Shown in pieces: positions 58,134 to 64,000 of a DNA stretch of 64,000 nucleotides. Location of the stretch: NCBI GenBank assembly GCA_020631735.1, contig CM036225.1, forward strand, positions 63,711,853 through 63,775,852, given 5' to 3'. The first letter of the stretch is position 1. Each line of letters starts with the position of its first letter. The position numbers were made by a program, and so were the translations under genes. This DNA comes from Saccharum officinarum. Taxonomy: Eukaryota > Streptophyta > Magnoliopsida > Poales > Poaceae. Under the pieces are notes generated by a model that saw only the letters and a list, made by a program, of their open reading frames with translations, did no database searches and was not told the origin of the DNA.

Positions 58134-61100
58134 TGACACCCGAATTGTTTGAGAAAGACCTTTTTAGTGAAAGGTAGTGGCAGATGTATTTTGCAGAGAA
58201 GCAATATCACAATTACATCTCAAGGTTGTTGTAACGGATCAACGTAATTATACGAGATTAAGTCAGAAAAATCTTCCACCGAGGCGGTTGATTTACCAAA
58301 CTTAAACCCGTATAACTCGAGATTCCGTGAAATCACGCGGGATTTCAAACCAACCAACATACAACCAAGATCGTACTAATTTAGCAGCCACAGTTCACAT
58401 GATACGTAGAGTTCACAATAAAAGTGGAGTACATCGGAGTTCAGAATAAAAGTTATTACAACATAGTTCAGAATAATATAGCGAAAGCAAGTAGTTTTAC
58501 ACCCACACTTCATTCAAATACAGTGCCAGTAGATAGTCATGGTCCATAAAAGCAGTAGATAAGACAACAGAGTGACCCTTGCCCTAGGTCCTAGTTGTCG
58601 CCCATCGCCGGATACAGACAGTTGGAGCAGTATCCATAGTACATCTGACCATCTGCAACAATAATGGGAACAACGCCCTGAGTACGAGAATGTACTCAGC
58701 TAGACTTACCCGTCAAAAACCAGAAATAAAGGACACCAAGGATCATGCAAGGCTTTATAGATTGGACTGGCTTGACTCATTTGCGAAAAAAGCATGAGTT
58801 GTTATGAAAAACTAAACCAGTACTTTTTGCATCACTTTTAGTATAACCTATTCAAACTAGGTAAGCAGCTATTGCTAGAACAATCACTTGATTTATCATT
58901 AGCAATCTAGATTACCATATCAGGTTTAGCATTTCCAACATCATTCACTTAACCATCAGTGTTCCTTTAATGTTACTACGATGCCATAGCTCGAGTCAAG
59001 TGCTCACTAACCGGGAGCGACGGCGATTCGAATCGAATTCCTATCCAGCTGGAGATTTATTCCTCACACAAACCCTGTTTCCCCCGTCAGGGTCGCATAG
59101 ATTACCAATGACACTTTCCAAGAAGCCGCGGGATAATAATCATGGATCGCACTACTCAGGGACCGCCCGACTGCCAGGACGCACCTTGGGCTCACTCTTC
59201 GCGTCCCCGTTACACCCACTTCAACACCAGTCTGCCAACCCGAGTTTATCCCGGCTCGAAAAGTGTCACTAGCTTCGCGGTCGAAAGGTACTTTATTCGG
59301 CCAGCTAAATGTGAGGCTTGCGTTCAACATGACAAGAGGGACGAGCAACGATCGGTCCTTAATCGACACAGACGGAATCACTATAGTCCAAAACCCTATA
59401 AGACTCCGTCCGGTCTCCGTTTATCCATCAACACTTGGTTACTTTTTATGATCACAATTACAGCTAACCATAACCCGGTATCCACCTATAACTCGCAGGT
59501 GACAGGAAATCACCCGACTTCTACCGGTCTAAGCATGGCTAAGCAATTTACTCGATCCTGACCTAACAGGGTGAAAGATAATCCGGGGGCTAAGGTAATA
59601 ATGCAACAATGGTTTCACTCAACTCCTATAACTTAATGCAACAATATATATAATTATAGTTCATGTATTAAGGAACAGCTTTTATAAAAATAGGAGACTT
59701 AAAATGCTCCGGGGCTTGCCTTTTTCGAACGAGCTAGGATGGTGGTCAACGTACTCTGGTAGTTCCTCGCCTGACTCTTCTTCCTCGGGCACCTCCTGTG
59801 CCTGGGGTTCCTGCTGATCCGTCCAAACTTGCTCCTCCGGTACCGCTACCTGCGACTCCTCCTGCGATCCTGTATGATGCAAGTGCATAAGCAAACATGC
59901 GAAGAATGCATCGAATTGTGGTGGAGTGCTTTGATGACATGAGATGCAGATGAGCACATGGAATGAGCAGTTCGAATGTAATTATTTCTTCTACAGGGTA
60001 GTCAACGTCATCCAAGAACATGTACCCTAAAACATGCACCTTATCCTTCTATTAGTTAGCCTACCATCTACACATACAAGTGAACCTAAGCTACCAAAGC
60101 TTACCAACCTAACTCATCCATAACATCAGCAAGGCATAATGATGCTTCAAAGATACACCAAACATATTTTATTTCTCTTAATTTCTCATAAAGAATAATA
60201 TTTTGTTTCCTATTTAACTAGGGTTACACAACAACACCTATTTCTGGTGTAGATAAAAATCTATAAAAATTACAGTAGATTACTCTTACCCTAACTATCC
60301 TACTACTAAATTTTTATGAGAATTGAATAAGTAAAACTATCTGTACAAAATAAACAAAGTATAGCATAATAATGAGCATGAAATTATTTTGTACTAGAAA
60401 ATGTATCAAACAACAGATTTCACATTTTTTCTATGTTACTAACAGTAAACTAACATACTACAAAAATTATCACATGTATGTTCTATACAAATTTAGCTCT
60501 CTACTAAAAATAACAAAGATTATCAATTAAAGGCATTTGAACTACACTTCAAAATTTTCTCACAGAACATGTTTTACTAATATTTTTCCTAGAAAGTACA
60601 TGACTAATAAAGATTAAAGCAACAAGAATCACATTTTTCCCTTCATTATTTTATTTACTACACATTTTCTAAGATATAAGCATTTATAGCAATTAAATAA
60701 ATCTACACAGAAAAGTGTCACAATTTTATCATGAAATATTTTTAAACTGTAGATATATTCAAGAGGAACATTACAAAATTTGTTTCATAATTTTTGGAGC
60801 TATAAATCTGGAGATATGATTTTTGAAAGCCTTTTCAACATTTCTGAAAATCATTTTCTTTAAAACTAAAAGTCTATCCGGCCTTTAACGCTACGTGCAC
60901 CCCGCTGCTACACACCGGACCAAAACACCGAGACAGACAGGCGGGCCCAGGAGTCAAGCGAGACCCACAGGTCAGCCGGAGGGGAGGCCAGCAGGGGCAT
61001 CGCCGGCCGGAGCTCACCGGCGGCGAGCCCACGTGCGGCGCTGGCGGCACCAGTGTGCTCAGCTCAACGAGCCGCACTGACCGATGCTCGGTCTTGGCCC

Positions 61101-62247
61101 GGTGGCCTACCGGAGCGAGCTCGCCGACGCGCATGGCGGCACGACGGTGCGGCTCGTCGGCGGGAGCTCGACTCCGGCCATGGCAAGGCGGGCAGGGAGG
61201 CGCTACGGCTTCGCGGGAGGGAGGCGAAACTGCTGACCGCGAGAGGGAGGAAGAAGGAGGGGTGGAACAGAAGGATTGCCGTAGCCACGAACTCCGGCGA
61301 GCGGCGGTGAAGCGCGGCCGGCCCAAAATTGGCCTCCTCACCTTGACAAAGGCGACCGCTGGAGGGAGCACGAGGTAGAGCGAAAGGAGGCGGAGCAATG
61401 GCCGCAAGGAATCGGACGCGGGCGCGGCAGTAGCGGTCAACGGCGGTGGCGGAGCTCCGGGAGCCGGCAATGGCGCGGCTGCTGTTGGCGAGCTGCTGCG
61501 GAGCGAGATGAGGGAATGGAGGGAGCAGCCGAGGCGGGCGAGCGCGCGGAGGGGGGGTAAGCGAGCGCGATGCTGCGGGGGCCACAGGGGCGCGTGTCGC
61601 GCGGCGGCGTCGGCGTCCGGCCACGCGGCGGCCGAGCTCTGCCGCGGCGCCACGGCATCGTGCGCGCGCGGGCGGCAGGCGCGGATGCGGGCGCGGGCGC
61701 GGGCCGGGCTGCCAGCTCGGGTGGGCCGAAAGGGTGGCTGCGGCCCACTAAAGTGAAAAAACCGATTTTTCTTTTATAAATAAATTTTCAGATTTCTATA
61801 TTTGTTTCAAATTTGAATTTGAAGATGAAAAAGAGGTTTTCAGAACTTTTGCCCAAAATAAAAGTTGTTCAAAATTTAATTCTCTACAACTTTCATGTAG
61901 GGCACTTTTCAAAATTCTAAATAGATTTTGAATTTGGGATTCAAAGCTAAATTTTTAAGTAAAAAAATTCATTTTTCTAGAATATTTTTAAAAGCAAAAT
62001 TTGAAGGAATTTGAATTCAAGAGTTGCTCCAAAAATCATGTTTATTTATCCTAGATTATCTAAAATTGTAGCTACACAAAGTTTCATCACTCTTTAGCAT
62101 TTAAATGCAGCATTTGTGTTTTGAGTAGTTGTTTTTCAACTCTAAATTTAAAAAGGGTCTATATTGCATGCAATGATAACCATGTATGAGATGATTATGA
62201 CTAGTGCCTTGGATGCTAATGCATGCTTAACACGCAGGGGTGTTACA
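58134..62247 (-). mobile_element. Solo LTR of a long-LTR retroelement
   Basis: Read on the minus strand it starts TGTAACACCCCTGCGTG at 62247 and ends GGGTGTCA at 58134, about 4.1 kb. It shares the start TGTAACACCCC, a GC-rich middle block (61750-60880) and GACGGGTAAGTC followed by a GTACTCAGGG-type segment (about 58712-58660) with the LTRs at 28082 and 34813, in the same order. No primer-binding site or polypurine tract adjoins either edge, so this is not one LTR of a complete element. No 5-bp target duplication was found (GCTGT right, GTTTG left), so an ectopic exchange or a misplaced boundary is possible. Its ORFs are not genes. Confidence 0.72.
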
Positions 62248-62760
62248 GCTGTCGTATGCACAAAACAAGCTAACGCTCTGTTCGTTTGTCATATAATTTG
62301 TACTTTCAGCTTGTTTTTTTAGCTGAAACAGTGTTTTTCTCTCACCACAAATCAGCGAACAGTATTTTGAGCTATGACTTTTTAGCGAAGCGAACGTGCT
62401 TTAAGAGTCGCCATACAAATCCTTTTTTGGCAATTATAAAAAGAGGCAAGTTAGGACCTAAACCTGATGATCGAACAACAGGTTGAGTTCAAGCCCACAC
62501 GACGGACACCGATGTCGGCCGAATGAGACATCGCGCGGTTAAACTAATTAACCGGCTAAGCATGGAGTAGCATTTGACTGACACTGCCCGTGCATGCACG
62601 CCCCATGCGGGTCCAAGGCCACGTAAGACTGACAGGTCACCACAAATTCTGTTGGCAACTGGGGTCCTTCGATAACTGCACGACGCCTCTGCACCTCTGC
62701 TTTTAAAAACGAGATGCAATCGCACGCATCGGCTGCACACTCGTGGTACGACATAACTGA

Positions 62761-62954
62761 GGGGTGTTTGGTCGCGGGCCGCTAAACTTTAGTCCCTCCT
62801 AATAAATGGTTTAATCTCATTTAGTCATTTTAGAGTTGCTAGAAAGAACTAAAGTTCATTTAATCTTATTTAGTTATAGTGTTTAGGTAAAAAGTAATTA
62901 AATTGGACTAAATGGAATTAGATTTAGGAGCTTCTAGCTAAACCAAACACGCCC
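62761..62954. mobile_element. Tourist-like MITE
   Basis: The ends GGGGTGTTTGGTCGC and, inverted, GGGCGTGTTTGGTTTAGC are flanked by TGA on the left and TTA on the right (one mismatch). The interior is rich in TTTAGTC and ACTAAA. 194 bp. Confidence 0.7.
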
Positions 62955-63077
62955 TTAGCAAATTAGCGTCATCGGATCAGCCCATATATATAATATAAGT
63001 ACTACTGCAGGTATATTGTAGCCCAGGTTAACTAATCTCTGCATAAATGCTGTCATGCCGTCGTGGAATGGAAGAAC

Positions 63078-63570
63078 TAAGGCTGGACGAAAAACTCGAA
63101 GCTCGTTAGCTCGCTCGGCTCGTGGCTGGCTCGGCTCAGCTCGGCTCGGCTCGTTATGATAATAAGCCGAGCCGAACCAGGATTTTAGCTCGTTAGCTAT
63201 AACGAGCCAACTCGAGCTGGCTCGTGAGCCGCTCGCGAGCCAAACGAGCCGTAGTTTTAGAGAAAAAGTCATCATAACTTATATTAGTTTTGTATTACTT
63301 CATATTTTGCACTTCACAAATAGATGATATGTTAGCTCATATGAATTTTTTGTTTGATTTAAGGCTATTGAATATATTATTTTTATATTATTAATATTTT
63401 TATGCTTTAGATAAATACAAATATTATATTTTGTATTTTTTTTTCTCTGGCTCGCGAGCCTAACGAGCCAGCTCGAGCTCGTAACGAGCCGAGCCGAGCT
63501 GGCTCGTTATCCTAACGAGCCAGAACGAGCCGAGCCGAGCCGAGCCGAGCTGGCTCGTTAGCCAGCCTTA
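63078..63570. mobile_element. hAT-type element with GAGCC/GCTCG arrays
   Basis: The ends TAAGGCTGG and, inverted, TAAGGCTGGCTAACGAGCC are flanked by the exact 8-bp repeat GGAAGAAC at 63070-63077 and 63571-63578, typical of hAT. Both arms consist of GCTCGGCTCG and AACGAGCC words around an AT-rich centre, so the whole can fold as a long imperfect hairpin. Non-coding, 493 bp. Confidence 0.9.
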
Positions 63571-63578
63571 GGAAGAAC

Positions 63579-64000
63579 CAACCTCCCGTGTGGACACTGG
63601 ACGGCCGCCCGAGACGGCGCCGCGATGACCACGTTTAAATGAGCTGCCCCCGCCTCTCGTACTGTAGCTTAGTCCCAACGTTGTTCAGCCATCACTGTCG
63701 GCTTGCCTTCGTTCCGGTGGTTAGGGCAACACGAGTTTGATGAATCCACAAATGGACAAGTGCCATCTTATCGGCTCCTAGCCAAAGTCAGAAGCTCAAT
63801 CTTCTCTTCCTAGAGGGGGTTAATAGTAAGTTTTTGAAATTCCGTTTGAATTTCGAATTCAGCGGTGCAAATTCTACCACGTTGTTGGACGCGTGGTTAG
63901 GTGAGAACCGATGAGGTGTGTGGGCATGCACATAACCAGCAAGGTGGTTCAAGTCCTCTCAAACTCGAATCAACTAGCTGGTTGAAAGTTTAGAATATGA
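63579..64000. other. Intergenic, no supported gene
   Basis: No ORF or repeat boundary recognised up to the window end. Confidence 0.5.

Noticed and set aside
60874..61653. 259-codon minus-strand ORF
   Set aside because: Lies in the GC-rich middle block of the solo LTR and is open in several frames.

Overview
This is grass nuclear DNA (a monocot of the rice/sorghum/sugarcane type). The evidence is GC-rich first exons, GT-AG introns, dense Tourist, Stowaway and hAT MITEs, a tRNA-derived SINE, and copia and long-LTR retroelements. One assembly gap of 100 Ns lies at 3391-3490. Resemblance to the panicoid grasses is an inference; no species is claimed.

Five host genes are supported. (1) POP5, the RNase P/MRP protein subunit, is on the minus strand at 4692-5849 in three exons, with an apparent one-base deletion in exon 1. 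(2) SYF2, a splicing factor, is on the plus strand at 7801-10156 in five exons and is intact. (3) CCaMK (DMI3), the calcium/calmodulin-dependent kinase of the common symbiosis pathway, is on the plus strand at 11438-14781 in seven exons and encodes 516 aa intact. (4) A single-exon F-box/kelch protein is on the plus strand at 46966-48240. (5) An A2-type cyclin is on the minus strand at 50968-54224 in eleven exons and encodes 489 aa intact. The genes form two islands (4.6-14.8 kb and 47-54.3 kb) separated by about 32 kb of transposon-rich DNA. They are RNA-processing, signalling and cell-cycle genes with no evident operon-like or pathway link.

The transposon stretch, left to right: the 3' part of a copia (Sirevirus-like) polyprotein (1-2413) with frame breaks; a MITE zone at 15.5-21.1 kb, including a 940-bp GC-rich Tourist-like element; a complete 6.3-kb hAT element (21546-27846) with matching termini, an 8-bp target duplication and a five-exon transposase gene carrying two in-frame stops; a complete 10.1-kb long-LTR retroelement (28082-38224) with 3.4-kb LTRs and one orphan ORF instead of gag-pol; and a complete 4.4-kb Pong/Harbinger element (40295-44723) with an intact Myb-like ORF and a broken transposase. 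Right of the cyclin are a relic repeat zone (56-58 kb), a solo LTR of about 4.1 kb on the minus strand (58134-62247), and further MITEs to the end.

No tRNA, rRNA, CRISPR or prokaryotic features were seen. The points most worth a second look are the POP5 frameshift, the hAT element with its duplicated N-terminal exon module, the orphan-ORF LTR element, the Pong copy that lost its first catalytic Asp, the GC-rich Tourist-like element, and a recurring pattern of one-base losses that may be assembly error.
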